The notes beneath the pieces were generated by a model that saw only the letters and a list, made by a program, of their open reading frames with translations, had not been told where the DNA came from and ran no database searches. Source: JAKACA01 sp049510975 (GTDB lineage: Bacteria > Actinomycetota > Acidimicrobiia > Acidimicrobiales > Bog-793). From it: a DNA stretch of 64,000 nt. This document shows, in pieces, positions 8,703-17,825 of this stretch (its first letter is position 1; each line of letters opens with the position of its first letter). Location of the stretch: assembly GCA_049510975.1 (NCBI GenBank), contig JBEKYM010000025.1, positions 6,328-70,327 on the forward strand, given 5' to 3'. The position numbers and the translations under genes are program-made.

Positions 8703-9083
8703 ATGGCATGTCGCATCAGTGAGCTCGTGCTCGGTTGCCGCGACCCTGAGGCCCTGGCGCGGTTTTGGTGCGAGGTCCTGGACTTCGTGGTGCTCGATCG
8801 CGAGGACGACGGCTCGGTGGAGATCGGGCCGCGTGAAGGGTTCGGCGGTCCGCAGCCGACGATCATCCTGAGTGGTAGGGACGAGCCGGAGCCAGGGAAA
8901 CCTCGGCTGCACATCGACGTCAACGCCACCGACCGCGATCAGGAGGCCGAGCTCGAACGCCTGCTCCAGCTCGGTGCTCGCCCGGCCGATATCGGCCAGA
9001 CCGGGGAGGAGTCGTGGCATGTGCTCGCCGACCCCGAAGGCAACGAGTTCTGCCTGCTCAAGACCCGCCTCGCCCCACTCTGA
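8703..9083 (+). CDS. VOC-family (glyoxalase-like) protein
   Basis: A 126-residue single-module vicinal-oxygen-chelate protein. The fold markers are visible: LVLGCRDPEALARFWCEVLDF at the start, LHIDVNATDRDQEAELERLLQLGAR in the middle, and HVLADPEGNEFCLL at the end. This pattern matches the 'glyoxalase-like domain' subgroup common in actinobacteria, which often lacks a known substrate; members include resistance proteins and small dioxygenase-like enzymes. ATG 8703 follows GAGAGCAGG. It stands alone, convergent with the next gene. Confidence 0.85.
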   Translation: MACRISELVLGCRDPEALARFWCEVLDFVVLDREDDGSVEIGPREGFGGPQPTIILSGRDEPEPGKPRLHIDVNATDRDQEAELERLLQLGARPADIGQTGEESWHVLADPEGNEFCLLKTRLAPL

Positions 9084-9103
9084 TCTTCATCTCGACGAGG
9101 GCG

Positions 9104-9991
9104 CTAGCTGCGTGCCGGCGGGCCGCCGGCGGTCACCTCGTACCAGTAACCGCCGTTCAAATCGAGCGCGTTGCCATTGGCCTGCCCAGGGGCGGAGTCG
9201 CCGACGTAGGTGTAGAGGGGATGACCGTCGTAGACGGCCTGGAGCGAACCGTTGGTGCGCTTGATCGTGCCGATCCGGCCCGTAACCCCTGGTCCGGCGA
9301 CGGGTTGGCCGAGGACGGGCGGCCAATACGCCGCGCAACTCCCGTAGCAGCGCGACATCGTCGCCTCGTCGGGTGCGAAGTAGTAGAGCGTGAAACCCTT
9401 GGCATTGGTGAGCACTGTCGCGCCATGGATCGTCGCCGTCTTCAACTCAGTCCGGCCGCTTGCGGCGGCGACCGCTGTCGACCCGGCTGTGGCAAGGGCG
9501 GTTCCGAGCAGAGCGGCAGCTACGACCGACACTGCTGCGACGGCTCCAGCGCGCGAACGCGCGCCGGGAAGCATCCGGCCCACAGAGGAGCGAGCTCCCC
9601 GCTGGGCGCCGGCGGCTCGATCCGACGGGACAAGGGCGACGGACACGAGTACGGCGAATGCGGCCACCTCGATCGCGCCGGCGGCCACGCCGGCGGTCGT
9701 ATCTATCTCCTTGAAGTTGAACAGGCCGATCCAGAGGGACAACAGGTAACCGCCGAGCGTGGAGAGCCCGAACAGGGCGCCGGAGGCGGCAACGATGCGA
9801 CTCTTCGTCGCGAGCACCCCCGCGGCGAGCACGAAGGCGGCGATCACCTGGAGGAGGAAGAGCCAACCGATCGTCGGAATCGTGCGGTAGCCGGTGAGGT
9901 AGAGGTCAAGGTGGATCGCTCCGGTGGCAGCAAGCAGGCCAGCACCGGCTACCCGCCCGAGAAGCTGCCAACGGTTCGTACGGTTGTCCAT
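9104..9991 (-). CDS. Membrane protein with C-terminal COG4315 secreted-repeat domain
   Basis: A 295-residue protein. Four N-terminal hydrophobic helices (about residues 10-130) precede another single helix near residue 170. The exported C-terminal domain holds two PF03640-type repeats: LTNAKGFTLYYFAPD...CYGSCAAYWPPVL and LQAVYDGHPLYTYVGDSAPGQANG. Such repeats occur in actinobacterial lipoproteins next to redox or sigma-factor genes, and their function is unknown. ATG 9991 begins MDNRTNRWQ; an in-frame ATG at 10027 is possible. It is divergent from the sigma factor at 10224, a common pairing for this family. Confidence 0.8.
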   Translation of the reverse strand: MDNRTNRWQLLGRVAGAGLLAATGAIHLDLYLTGYRTIPTIGWLFLLQVIAAFVLAAGVLATKSRIVAASGALFGLSTLGGYLLSLWIGLFNFKEIDTTAGVAAGAIEVAAFAVLVSVALVPSDRAAGAQRGARSSVGRMLPGARSRAGAVAAVSVVAAALLGTALATAGSTAVAAASGRTELKTATIHGATVLTNAKGFTLYYFAPDEATMSRCYGSCAAYWPPVLGQPVAGPGVTGRIGTIKRTNGSLQAVYDGHPLYTYVGDSAPGQANGNALDLNGGYWYEVTAGGPPARS

Positions 9992-10223
9992 GACAGGGAC
10001 TACGGCCGAGACCCGTCGAGGGATCACCTCGGCGCCTGACCCTCGGGTTTCTCGGAGACTGACGGAATCGGGCAGTGCGGCCGCCTTCGTCTCCCAAGGG
10101 CCGCGACACGTGTGAGACGCTTTGAGAGGTGCAGCGGCGGCTGTACCCGGCTTCTCCGATTCCGTGTCACACGGGGTCAGCTCCGTCGTTGGAAAGAGTG
10201 TGGCCAGCCGACTAGGAGATGAG

Positions 10224-10931
10224 TTGGACGAGGGCGAGGAAGAGCGGCTCTACCGAGCGCATCAGCCTGCACTCGACAACGTCGCCCGCTTCAGCGGGAC
10301 GCCCGCTCCGGACCGCGAGGATGTGACCCAGGACACCTGGCTCCGAGTGCTGCAGCATCGGCGGAGCAATGCAGGATCATCGCCTGAGGAGCGGGCCTGG
10401 TTCCGCTCGATCACGAGGAACCTCGCCCGCGATCGTTGGCGCCGTAACCAGCGCTCTGCCCGTGCTCATCAGCGACTCGCAAGCCGAGAGGAAGCGGCGT
10501 CGAGCACGGGAGGGGCGGACGAAGTGTTCCTCACCCATGTGGAGGGCGAACTGGTCCAGCAGGCATTCGCCAGGCTGACCGAGCCCCAGCGGCGAGTCCT
10601 GCAGCTGCGCGTCATCGAGGGCCTGAGCGCGGCAGAGGTCGGCACAAGGCTCGGAAAGGAACCAGCCGCTGTGCGGCAGATGCAGTTTCGGGCGGTCGTG
10701 GCGCTGCCGTACGAGACCGTTGTGCCCATGACCGTCCCGGCAGTGACGCCTGTATGGGTCGTGGTAATGAGGTCACACCTCGGAGGGTCGGCGTCGCCGC
10801 TGTTCTATGTCGCCGGCACCGACCGCCCAGGAGGTGCAAGGTTCTCGGCGGTGGAGACCGGAGGGGCCTTTGAAGGGATCGCCCTCAGTCGATTCGGAAT
10901 CGTGCACACCCTTGTGCTGCCCAGGCATTGA
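10224..10931 (+). CDS. ECF-type sigma factor with unusual C-terminal tail
   Basis: Sigma-70 region 2 is seen in EEERLYRAHQPALDNVARF...DREDVTQDTWLRVLQHR, and region 4 in LTEPQRRVLQLRVIEGLSAAEVGTRLG followed by AAVRQMQFRAV. After that helix-turn-helix, where the family normally ends within a few residues, the frame stays open for about 65 residues that look unlike any sigma domain. It may be read-through after a lost stop or a frameshift. The start is uncertain: TTG 10224 has AGGAG five bases upstream, GTG 10200 and TTG 10122 are also in frame. The divergent COG4315 protein at 9104 may be its target or regulator. Confidence 0.7.
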   Translation: MDEGEEERLYRAHQPALDNVARFSGTPAPDREDVTQDTWLRVLQHRRSNAGSSPEERAWFRSITRNLARDRWRRNQRSARAHQRLASREEAASSTGGADEVFLTHVEGELVQQAFARLTEPQRRVLQLRVIEGLSAAEVGTRLGKEPAAVRQMQFRAVVALPYETVVPMTVPAVTPVWVVVMRSHLGGSASPLFYVAGTDRPGGARFSAVETGGAFEGIALSRFGIVHTLVLPRH

Positions 10932-10991
10932 TCTCCCAAGCGTCCCGTCCGCCCAACAAGCGCGGCTGATTCGCAGCGAGCCAGCGCCGTC

Positions 10992-13436
10992 TTACCCTTC
11001 TGACGCAGCCAAGGTCAGATTGACACCGGCGATGTTGTCGTAGGTGCCGACGGCGGCACACGTGGCGCCGGCGCACGACGCTCCGCTGAGGTTGCTGTAG
11101 GTGGCACCACTGGGGTTGGGCGTGGACTCGACCGTCCACTTGCTTCCGTTCCACGCCTCGCCCAAGGTCAGCTGATCACCCGAACCTCCTTGTTGGTTGC
11201 CCACGCTGACGCAAGCTTTTGCTGCGGTGCACGACACCGCGAGGAGCTCGCTCGTCGTAGCGCCACTGGGGTTGGGCGTCGACTGGATTGCCCAGGTGGT
11301 CCCGTTCCACACCTCCGCCAGCGTCAGGGTGTCGCCCGAAGAGGCGAGGTACGAGCCCACAGCGACGCAAGCCTCCGCTGCCGTGCACGACACCGCCAGA
11401 AGCTCGCTCGTCGTGGCGCCACTGGGGTTGGGCGTCGACTGGATTGCCCAGGTGGTCCCGTTCCACACCTCCGCCAGCGTCAGGGTGTCGCCAGAAGAAG
11501 TGAAGTTCGAGCCCACGGCGAGACACGCCTCGGCTGCCGTGCACGAGACCCCGAGGAGCTGGCTCAAGGTGGAGCTGGACGGGTCTGGCGTGGTCTGGAC
11601 GGCCCAGCCCGTACCGTTCCACACCTCAGCCAGCGGCACGATGGGACCCGAGCTACTGCTCTCGTACGAGCCGACAGCGACGCAGGCGTTCGCTGCCGTG
11701 CACGACACCGCGTCGAGTTCGCTGTCAATGGAGCTGGGATCGGGTGTGGGCACGATCGCCCAGGTGGCTCCGTTCCACACCTCCGCCAGTGTTTGATAGC
11801 CAGAGCCGTCGAAATAGATGCCGACCGCCATGCAGGCATCGGCTGCGGTACACGACACCCCAATGAGATCGCTGGTCGTGGCACCATCGGGGTTGGGCGT
11901 GGACTGGATTGCCCATTTGCTCCCGTTCCACACCTCGGCCAAGGTCACGGGAACGAAGTCTTGGTCGTAGCCAACGGCCACGCAGGCGCCGGCGGCGCTG
12001 CACGACACCGCGTTCAGCACGCTGTCAGCGCTCGGGTCTGGCGGGGACTTGATCGCCCACTTTGTTCCATTCCAGATCTCCGCCAGCGCCAGACCGTCGG
12101 AGCTTTCTCCAACGGCGACACAAGTGTCAGCGGCGGCGCACCAGGTTCCGGCGAGAGTGTAAGTGCCCGGCGTGGACTTGATCGCCCACGTCGCACCGTT
12201 CCACACCTCCGACAGCGGCGCTGATGGATTGCCGGTTGTGTAGTCATACCCGACCGCCACACAGGCGTTGGTAGCGGTGCAGGACACGTCGTTGAGGTAG
12301 CTGTTGTCGGTGGGGCTGGGTGTCGCCTGGATCGACCACGTGGACCCGTTCCAGGCCTCGGCCAGCGTGAGGTAGATGTCAGATCCGTTCTCGTAGCTGC
12401 CGGCAGCCGTACAAGCGTTCGCTGCCGTGCACGACACCCCGAGGAGCCCGCTGAGGCTGTCAGCGACCGGCGGCGTCGACATGAGGCTCCAGACCGACCC
12501 GTTCCACTCCTCCACCAACGCCGAGGCACTCCCACCGAAGCCGACGGCGACGCAAACGTCGGCCGCTGTGCAACTGACCGAGGCCAGTTCGTTCGCGCTG
12601 CCGGGGTCAGGAGTGGACTGGATCGTCCAGCTGACCCCGTTCCAGAGCTCCGCCAGCGTCAGGTACGGGTGCAAGCTCATCCCGTAGGTGCCGACGGCGA
12701 CGCAGGCATCGGCGCCGGTGCACGACACCCCATCGAGTTCGGTGCTCGTCGCGCCGCTCGGGTTGGGGGTGGGCTGGACCGACCAAGTGGACCCGTTCCA
12801 GGCCTCCGCCAAGGTCAAGACTGTCGAAGCGTACGTGTACTCGCCAACGGCCACGCAGGAGTTCGCCGCCGTGCACGACACAGCGTTGAGCTGACTGCTC
12901 GTCGCTCCGATCGGGTTCAGGGCGGGCTGGACTGCCCATTTGCTCCCGTTCCACGCCTCGGCGGTGGTCGCGAAATTTGAGTCCGGAGCGAATTCGCCGA
13001 CGGCGATGCAGCTCTTTGCGGTTGCGCAGGACACCCCTGAGAGCTGGTCGAAGAGTGAACCAGGGTTGGGGGTCTTCTTCACCTTCCACTTTGAACTTGT
13101 GGCGGGAGCTCGGCCACTCACGACCGGGCCATGGCCTGAAGCCGGATCACCGACGCCCCGGTCGGCGGGTTCGTCGGCCCCGAGCGCGGCCGAGAGCCGG
13201 CCTTGCGCGGCGCGCGGGACGAGAGAAAGGCTTCGGCCGGAGGCCCGGGCCGAGGTGGCAGCGACAGCGGCGGTACTGAAGCCAAGGAGATTGCCGCAAA
13301 CCGCCAGTGTCAGCAGGACGGCGCTCGAGACAGCCGGTGAGACGCGACGGGATAGCTGACTGCTCCGACGGGGAGCCTTCCCACGCAGCCGGGCGCTGGG
13401 GCGGTGAAACTCAGATCTCTTCTCGACGCGCTCCAT
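10992..13436 (-). CDS. Secreted protein of fourteen Cys-containing tandem repeats
   Basis: An 814-residue exported protein. A long basic N-region and hydrophobic segment (about residues 30-60) act as signal peptide or anchor. After a linker to about residue 125, fourteen repeats of 45-52 residues follow to the end, the last truncated. Consensus: L-x-x-VSCTAAxACVAVG, about ten variable residues, then LAEVWNGxxWAIQSTPNPSGAT. Each repeat has two cysteines six apart and a conserved WNG-x-x-W. The length and Trp spacing suggest a beta-propeller or solenoid with one disulfide per unit; this is inferred. Related repeats occur in uncharacterised secreted actinobacterial proteins. ATG 13436 has AGGAGG seven bases upstream. 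Function unknown; a surface or binding role is likely. Confidence 0.85.
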   Translation of the reverse strand: MERVEKRSEFHRPSARLRGKAPRRSSQLSRRVSPAVSSAVLLTLAVCGNLLGFSTAAVAATSARASGRSLSLVPRAAQGRLSAALGADEPADRGVGDPASGHGPVVSGRAPATSSKWKVKKTPNPGSLFDQLSGVSCATAKSCIAVGEFAPDSNFATTAEAWNGSKWAVQPALNPIGATSSQLNAVSCTAANSCVAVGEYTYASTVLTLAEAWNGSTWSVQPTPNPSGATSTELDGVSCTGADACVAVGTYGMSLHPYLTLAELWNGVSWTIQSTPDPGSANELASVSCTAADVCVAVGFGGSASALVEEWNGSVWSLMSTPPVADSLSGLLGVSCTAANACTAAGSYENGSDIYLTLAEAWNGSTWSIQATPSPTDNSYLNDVSCTATNACVAVGYDYTTGNPSAPLSEVWNGATWAIKSTPGTYTLAGTWCAAADTCVAVGESSDGLALAEIWNGTKWAIKSPPDPSADSVLNAVSCSAAGACVAVGYDQDFVPVTLAEVWNGSKWAIQSTPNPDGATTSDLIGVSCTAADACMAVGIYFDGSGYQTLAEVWNGATWAIVPTPDPSSIDSELDAVSCTAANACVAVGSYESSSSGPIVPLAEVWNGTGWAVQTTPDPSSSTLSQLLGVSCTAAEACLAVGSNFTSSGDTLTLAEVWNGTTWAIQSTPNPSGATTSELLAVSCTAAEACVAVGSYLASSGDTLTLAEVWNGTTWAIQSTPNPSGATTSELLAVSCTAAKACVSVGNQQGGSGDQLTLGEAWNGSKWTVESTPNPSGATYSNLSGASCAGATCAAVGTYDNIAGVNLTLAASEG
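11261..11492. repeat. Near-identical DNA tandem repeat within the 14-repeat gene
   Basis: Bases 11261-11336 and 11417-11492 are identical over 76 bases, at a period of 156 bases (52 codons). They encode the WNGTTWAIQSTPNPSGATTSE part of two neighbouring protein repeats. Other repeats in the gene have diverged much more, so this pair is a recent duplication or gene-conversion product. Confidence 0.85.
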
Positions 13437-13687
13437 GCCTTGTCCTCCTGTTCCGAGCGCCGCACTCTCGGAAGGTGAAGCGGAGGGCCTTCGGCCAGCT
13501 CAGCGCCTTCCACCGGGAATTGCGTGACATCGGTGTGCCATCGCACGGCACAGGTGGTTCTGCCACCCGTCTCCCTCGGAGCCAGCGGGTTCACACGGAC
13601 TACGCCATGCCACCCCATGATCCAGAACTCGTCACGACGATCGCTTGGCGGCTCGCGTACGTCTTCGTCGTGTTCGCGGTCCCGAGG

Positions 13688-14086
13688 TCAGGGCACCTCT
13701 GCCCAGACGAGCCTGATGTGGTCCACCTCGCCAGCCTTCAAAGTGAGGGTCCTGGGGTCGCTGCACGCCCCGCTGCCCGATCCCTTCGACGCGGAAGGGC
13801 CACAGCCGATCACTGTGTACTTGCCGGCAGCCAGGGGAATCCTGAACTGACCGGACGAGCCGACCGGCTGCTTGAGCGTCAGAGGTACGGAATGGAACTC
13901 CACCGTGACCGATCCGGCGGTCGGGTGAAACCCGCCCGGGTACGCCCCGCCTTCGACGCCGAGCTTGCCCAGGAGAACGGCTTTCGGCCCAGCGGTGGTG
14001 GCGGCATGGGCCGGAGCGGCCTGCAGAGCCATCATTGCGATATTGCCGGCGAACAGGGCAAGGACGACTTTCACAAAGCGGGACAT
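13688..14086 (-). CDS. Small secreted protein, unknown function
   Basis: A 132-residue protein with a clear Sec signal peptide (MSRFVKVVLALFAGNIAMMALQ, cleavage after APAHA). The mature part reads like one small beta-sandwich: GSVTVEFHSVPLTLKQPVGSSGQFRIPLAAGKYTVIGCGP, then two cysteines flanking a Gly/Ser loop. The 'GQFRIPLAAGKYTV' phrase resembles carboxypeptidase-regulatory or transthyretin-like domains. ATG 14086 follows GGAGAA; the open frame extends upstream without family features. It lies in the same direction as the repeat protein at 10992, separated by 251 bases with no gene. Confidence 0.7.
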   Translation of the reverse strand: MSRFVKVVLALFAGNIAMMALQAAPAHAATTAGPKAVLLGKLGVEGGAYPGGFHPTAGSVTVEFHSVPLTLKQPVGSSGQFRIPLAAGKYTVIGCGPSASKGSGSGACSDPRTLTLKAGEVDHIRLVWAEVP

Positions 14087-14445
14087 TGGTTCTCCATTCC
14101 GTGTCGGTGCAACGTCAGAGGGTCGGCTTCGGCGGTGAAGCGCGCACAGGTTGCCGGCTGCCGTTCTTTCTGACGCCGCAGACATCTTGGCAGTTCCCCT
14201 GGGCAGAACAATTCCGCCGGCCGCAGGTCGAAGCCGCCGCCAGTCACCTTGGAGCTCCGATCAGGTGGCTTCTCCGAGTCGACGACGTGGACCGGACGGC
14301 ACATGAGGATGCCGGGAGTCAGCCGTCCCGATCTCGCCTGTTCGGAGGTACCTGTGGCCAGTCGTCTCATTGTCGCCACCAAGCGGAGGATGAAGGCGGA
14401 TCCATCCCTCGACGCGAGCGAGCCGGAGGGTGGTAGACAAAGACC
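14087..14445. other. 359-base intergenic region without a recognisable gene
   Basis: It lies between the divergent secreted protein (minus) and VOC protein (plus) and should hold both promoters. I see no convincing coding frame, RNA gene or long palindrome here. TAGACA about ten bases before ATG 14446 is a weak -10 candidate. Confidence 0.5.
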
Positions 14446-14844
14446 ATGCCCGAATTCACCGGCTTTTCGCACATCGGACTGACGATCAGCGACGTCGAGC
14501 GCAGCAAGGCCTGGTACTCCGACGTGCTCGGTTGGCAGATGCTCATGGAGGGCACCGACGAGCACGGGATCCACTTCGCTTTCGGTCTTCTCCCCGGCTC
14601 AGTCGGCCTTGGACTCCGCCAGCACCCGGAGGGAAGCGGCGAGGCATTCTCGCCCGAGCGCACCGGATTGGATCATGCGTCGTTCGCGGTGGCGTCGAGG
14701 GAAGCGCTCGACGAGTGGGCGAGCCACCTCGCCGAGAGGGGTGCGGCATACAGCGAGATCGTCGAGGCTCCGTATGGCCACGTGCTGAGCTTCAAGGACC
14801 CCGACGGCATCGCCCTCGAGGCGTTCGTGGTCGGCGGCGGCTGA
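14446..14844 (+). CDS. VOC-family (glyoxalase/bleomycin-resistance-like) protein
   Basis: A 132-residue single-domain VOC protein. FSHIGLTISDVERSKAWYSDVLGW carries the first metal-ligand-type histidine, LDHASFAVASREALDEWASHLAERG starts the second half with another, and HVLSFKDPDGIALEAFV provides the usual terminal glutamate. The His/His/Glu set is intact, so metal binding and lyase or dioxygenase activity are possible; the substrate is unknown. It differs clearly from the VOC protein at 8703, so they are not recent copies. Confidence 0.85.
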   Translation: MPEFTGFSHIGLTISDVERSKAWYSDVLGWQMLMEGTDEHGIHFAFGLLPGSVGLGLRQHPEGSGEAFSPERTGLDHASFAVASREALDEWASHLAERGAAYSEIVEAPYGHVLSFKDPDGIALEAFVVGGG

Positions 14845-15047
14845 ACGACGAGAGCAACGAGACTCCACACTGCCTCGTCGTCGCCGACGTGCGGTGCGGC
14901 CACCCTCGTCGAACCGGCTCGCTCCCACGTGCTGTCCCTCGATCGGTCATCGGGACATTCGGCGCGGCTCGTCGAACACGTTGCACGTCACGCTCTCGTA
15001 TCTCACATTCGAGGTGACGACCGCGACGGACATGGAACCCGTATCGG

Positions 15048-16820
15048 TCAAGCTCGAACGGTCGCCGGCGCTACGTCTTCGATCGCCTCGGCGAACTCCG
15101 GCTCCTCGGAGTGGACGTAGCGCCGCCCCATCAGGGCTGATGCGACCACGCCGATGGCCGCCGCCAAAGCGGCAAGGGCGAAGGCCAGGTGCAGGCCATG
15201 GGCGAACGGCTGCTCGATGAGCTTGGGGAAGAAGGACCGGCTCGTCACGAAAGCGGCCTGATGGGCGGGCAGGTGCTGGAGGGCGCCCGTCGGGCCGAGC
15301 AGCTCCTGGATCGGGTTGTAGCCGAGGAAGGCGGAGAAGAGGCTGCCGATGGGCGGCTCGTTTGCCACGAGGTGGGCCGCAGCGGGGTTGATGCCCGCGG
15401 CCGTCAGCCCGTTGAACAGGTGGGACGGCAGCTCAGCGGCCAACCCGAGGGTGACGATCGTGAAGAACAGGCCCATGGACAGCACCGTGGCCGAGTTGAA
15501 GAACGTCATGGTCATGCCGGCCCCGCCCCCGCGCTGATCCGGGGGAAGGCTGTTCATAATGGCGGCCTGGTTCGGAGAGAAGAAGAGGCCCATGCCCATC
15601 CCGAACAGGAAGAGCAGCAAGGCGAACCACACGTAGGTGAAGTTCATGGGCAGCAACTCGATCAGTACGAACGTCAATCCTGACAGCGTCAAGCCAAGAC
15701 TGGTCAACAGCCTCGAGCCGTAACGGTCCGACAAGCTGCCGGAGAACGGGCCGAGGAAAAAGCCGAGCGTCAGCGGGATCATATAGATACCTGCCCACAA
15801 CGGCGTCTGGCTGAAGCTGTAGCCGTGCTGGGGAAGCCAGATCCCCTGGAGCCAGATGACGAGCATGAACTGCAACCCGCCCCGACCGAGCGCCGCCATC
15901 AGTCCGGCGACGTTGCCCATGAGGAACGCACGGATCCGGAACAGCTCCAAGTGGAACATAGGGGCAGGAACCTTCGTCTCGACCCACACGAACAAGCCGA
16001 GAACTGCGATACCCCCGAACACGCCCGCCAGGACCCAAGGGTTCGTCCAGCCCGTGGGATGCCCGCCGTAGGGAAGAAGTGAGTACACGATGCCGGTGAG
16101 TAAGGCGACGAGCCCCACTGCAAAGGTGGCGTTGCCGATCCAGTCGATCTTGGCGGCGACGCGAATGCCGGTGTCCCGCAGGCGCCGGTAGCCCCAGATC
16201 GTGCCCACCAGCCCGAACGGCACCGACACCATGAACACGAGCCGCCACTCGATCGGGGCCAGTACACCGCCGAGGATGAGACCGAGGAACGAGCCGCTGA
16301 CCGCGCCCACCCCGTTGATCCCCATGGCCCGGCCGCGCTGGCCGGGCGGGAAGGCGTCGGTGATGATGGCACTCGAGTTGGCGAACAGTAACGCCCCACC
16401 AACTCCTTGGAAGACCCTCAGCACGATGATCCACAGAACACCCGGCACGCCCGTCAGGAAGCTGGCGGACAAGAGAATGGAGAAGAACGTGAACACGGCG
16501 AAGCCCAGGTTGAACATGCGTGCCCGGCCGTAAATGTCGCCGACCCGGCCGAGGCTCACGACCAGGACCGCCGTCACCAGCAGAAACCCCATCAACACCC
16601 ATAAGAAGTAGGACACGTTGGCAGGGGCGAGCGGGTTGAGGCGGATGCCCCGGAACATGTCCGGCAGGGAGATGAGCAGGATCGACTGGTTGATGGTCAC
16701 CATCACCACGCCGAGCGTGGCCAGACACAGCGCAGTCCACTTCTGGGGTATCGCCACCGGGAGCACGCTATCGCCCGTGACCGACCGCAGCGTGCGTTCG
16801 GCGGTGCCGGATCTGGCCAC
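15048..16820 (-). CDS. MFS transporter, DHA2 (14-helix) drug-exporter family
   Basis: A 590-residue major-facilitator permease. QKWTALCLATLGVVMVTINQSILLISLPDMF is the first helix with the usual DHA2 acidic residue in helix 1 replaced by Asn/Gln. LGRVGDIYGRARMF is motif A and GAVSGSFLGLILGGVL motif C. At least 13 hydrophobic helices follow, and the long loop near the C-terminus is typical of EmrB/QacA relatives. It is predicted to be a proton-driven exporter of hydrophobic compounds or drugs. GTG 16820 is used. It is divergent from the hydrolase at 16942, and no regulator gene is adjacent. Confidence 0.88.
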   Translation of the reverse strand: MARSGTAERTLRSVTGDSVLPVAIPQKWTALCLATLGVVMVTINQSILLISLPDMFRGIRLNPLAPANVSYFLWVLMGFLLVTAVLVVSLGRVGDIYGRARMFNLGFAVFTFFSILLSASFLTGVPGVLWIIVLRVFQGVGGALLFANSSAIITDAFPPGQRGRAMGINGVGAVSGSFLGLILGGVLAPIEWRLVFMVSVPFGLVGTIWGYRRLRDTGIRVAAKIDWIGNATFAVGLVALLTGIVYSLLPYGGHPTGWTNPWVLAGVFGGIAVLGLFVWVETKVPAPMFHLELFRIRAFLMGNVAGLMAALGRGGLQFMLVIWLQGIWLPQHGYSFSQTPLWAGIYMIPLTLGFFLGPFSGSLSDRYGSRLLTSLGLTLSGLTFVLIELLPMNFTYVWFALLLFLFGMGMGLFFSPNQAAIMNSLPPDQRGGGAGMTMTFFNSATVLSMGLFFTIVTLGLAAELPSHLFNGLTAAGINPAAAHLVANEPPIGSLFSAFLGYNPIQELLGPTGALQHLPAHQAAFVTSRSFFPKLIEQPFAHGLHLAFALAALAAAIGVVASALMGRRYVHSEEPEFAEAIEDVAPATVRA

Positions 16821-16941
16821 ATCCGCAGGTCACACGGCGACCGCCGGCGAGCGATGAGAGCCTGAACGCGCCGGCTCTCTGCTCAGGTGCCGTCGGTCAG
16901 TCCCGCGAGCGACGATCCGGCCTCTCCGCTACCGTGACGCC

Positions 16942-17805
16942 ATGTCGTCGGCCATCGCCAATGGGATCACGATCGAGTACGAGACTTTCGGGGATCCGGG
17001 CTCAGCAGCGGTGCTCCTCATCATGGGTCTCGGCGGCCAGCTGACGGCCTGGGATCTGCCGTTCTGCAACGAGTTGGCGGATGCCGGCTTCTATGTCATT
17101 CGATACGACAATCGTGACGTCGGCCGGTCGACCTGGTTCGACGAGGCCGGTGAGCCCGGGCTCGCCGAATTGCTGGCCGGGTCGGTGTCGCCGGCCTACA
17201 CCATGTCGGACATGGCGGCCGATGCCGCCGGTCTGCTCGACGCCCTCGGTCTCGACGCCGCCCACATCGTCGGTGCTTCCATGGGCGGGATGATCGCCCA
17301 GACCTTCGCCATCGCCTACCCCGAGCGGACCCGAACCCTCGTGTCCATCATGTCGACGACCGGGGACCGCAGCGTTGGGCAGCCTCACCCGCAGGCACTC
17401 GCCGCCCTCGCCGCACCGGTGCCGACTTCGCGGGATGCGGTCATCGCCCAGAGTGTGGAGGGGGGGCGAATCATCGGCTCAACCGGATATCCCTTTGACG
17501 AGCAGGCCGTGCGGGAGCGGGCTGCAGCTGCTTACGACCGCGCCTTTCACCCGGGAGGGACGGCGAGGCAACTGGCTGCAATTCTCTCCCAGCCGGATCG
17601 CACGACTGACTTGTCCGCCGTGAGAGCTCCTGCTCTCGTCATTCACGGCGAGGCCGACCCCCTCGTCGATCCTTCCGGCGGCAGAGCGACCGCAGCGGCC
17701 ATCCCCGGTGCGCAGCTCAAACTCATCCCGGGGATGGGCCACGACCTTCCGCCTGCGCTGACGAGCGAGATCGTCGCCGACCTCGCCAAGCACTTCAGTC
17801 GGTAG
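16942..17805 (+). CDS. Alpha/beta-fold hydrolase
   Basis: A 287-residue serine hydrolase. ITIEYETFGDPGSAAVLLIMGLGGQLTAWD carries the oxyanion-hole strand, IRYDNRDVGRST is typical of the aclacinomycin methylesterase/proline-iminopeptidase-like subgroup, and GASMGGMIAQ holds the nucleophile serine. VIHGEADPLVDPSGG gives the acid and GMGHDLP the histidine. All three catalytic residues are present. It probably cleaves an ester or lactone; the substrate cannot be told. It is single and convergent with the small gene at 17826. Confidence 0.88.
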   Translation: MSSAIANGITIEYETFGDPGSAAVLLIMGLGGQLTAWDLPFCNELADAGFYVIRYDNRDVGRSTWFDEAGEPGLAELLAGSVSPAYTMSDMAADAAGLLDALGLDAAHIVGASMGGMIAQTFAIAYPERTRTLVSIMSTTGDRSVGQPHPQALAALAAPVPTSRDAVIAQSVEGGRIIGSTGYPFDEQAVRERAAAAYDRAFHPGGTARQLAAILSQPDRTTDLSAVRAPALVIHGEADPLVDPSGGRATAAAIPGAQLKLIPGMGHDLPPALTSEIVADLAKHFSR

Positions 17806-17825
17806 AGCAACGACCGCGGTCTGGA

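Noticed and set aside
10992..13436. Regular repeats considered as a CRISPR array
   Set aside because: Repeats are 135-156 bases, stay in one reading frame and encode protein with a signal peptide; there are no unique spacers or cas genes.
14071..14574. 167-codon minus-strand frame across the intergenic region and VOC gene
   Set aside because: No family features, overlaps the start of the VOC gene and the N-terminus of the secreted protein in other frames.
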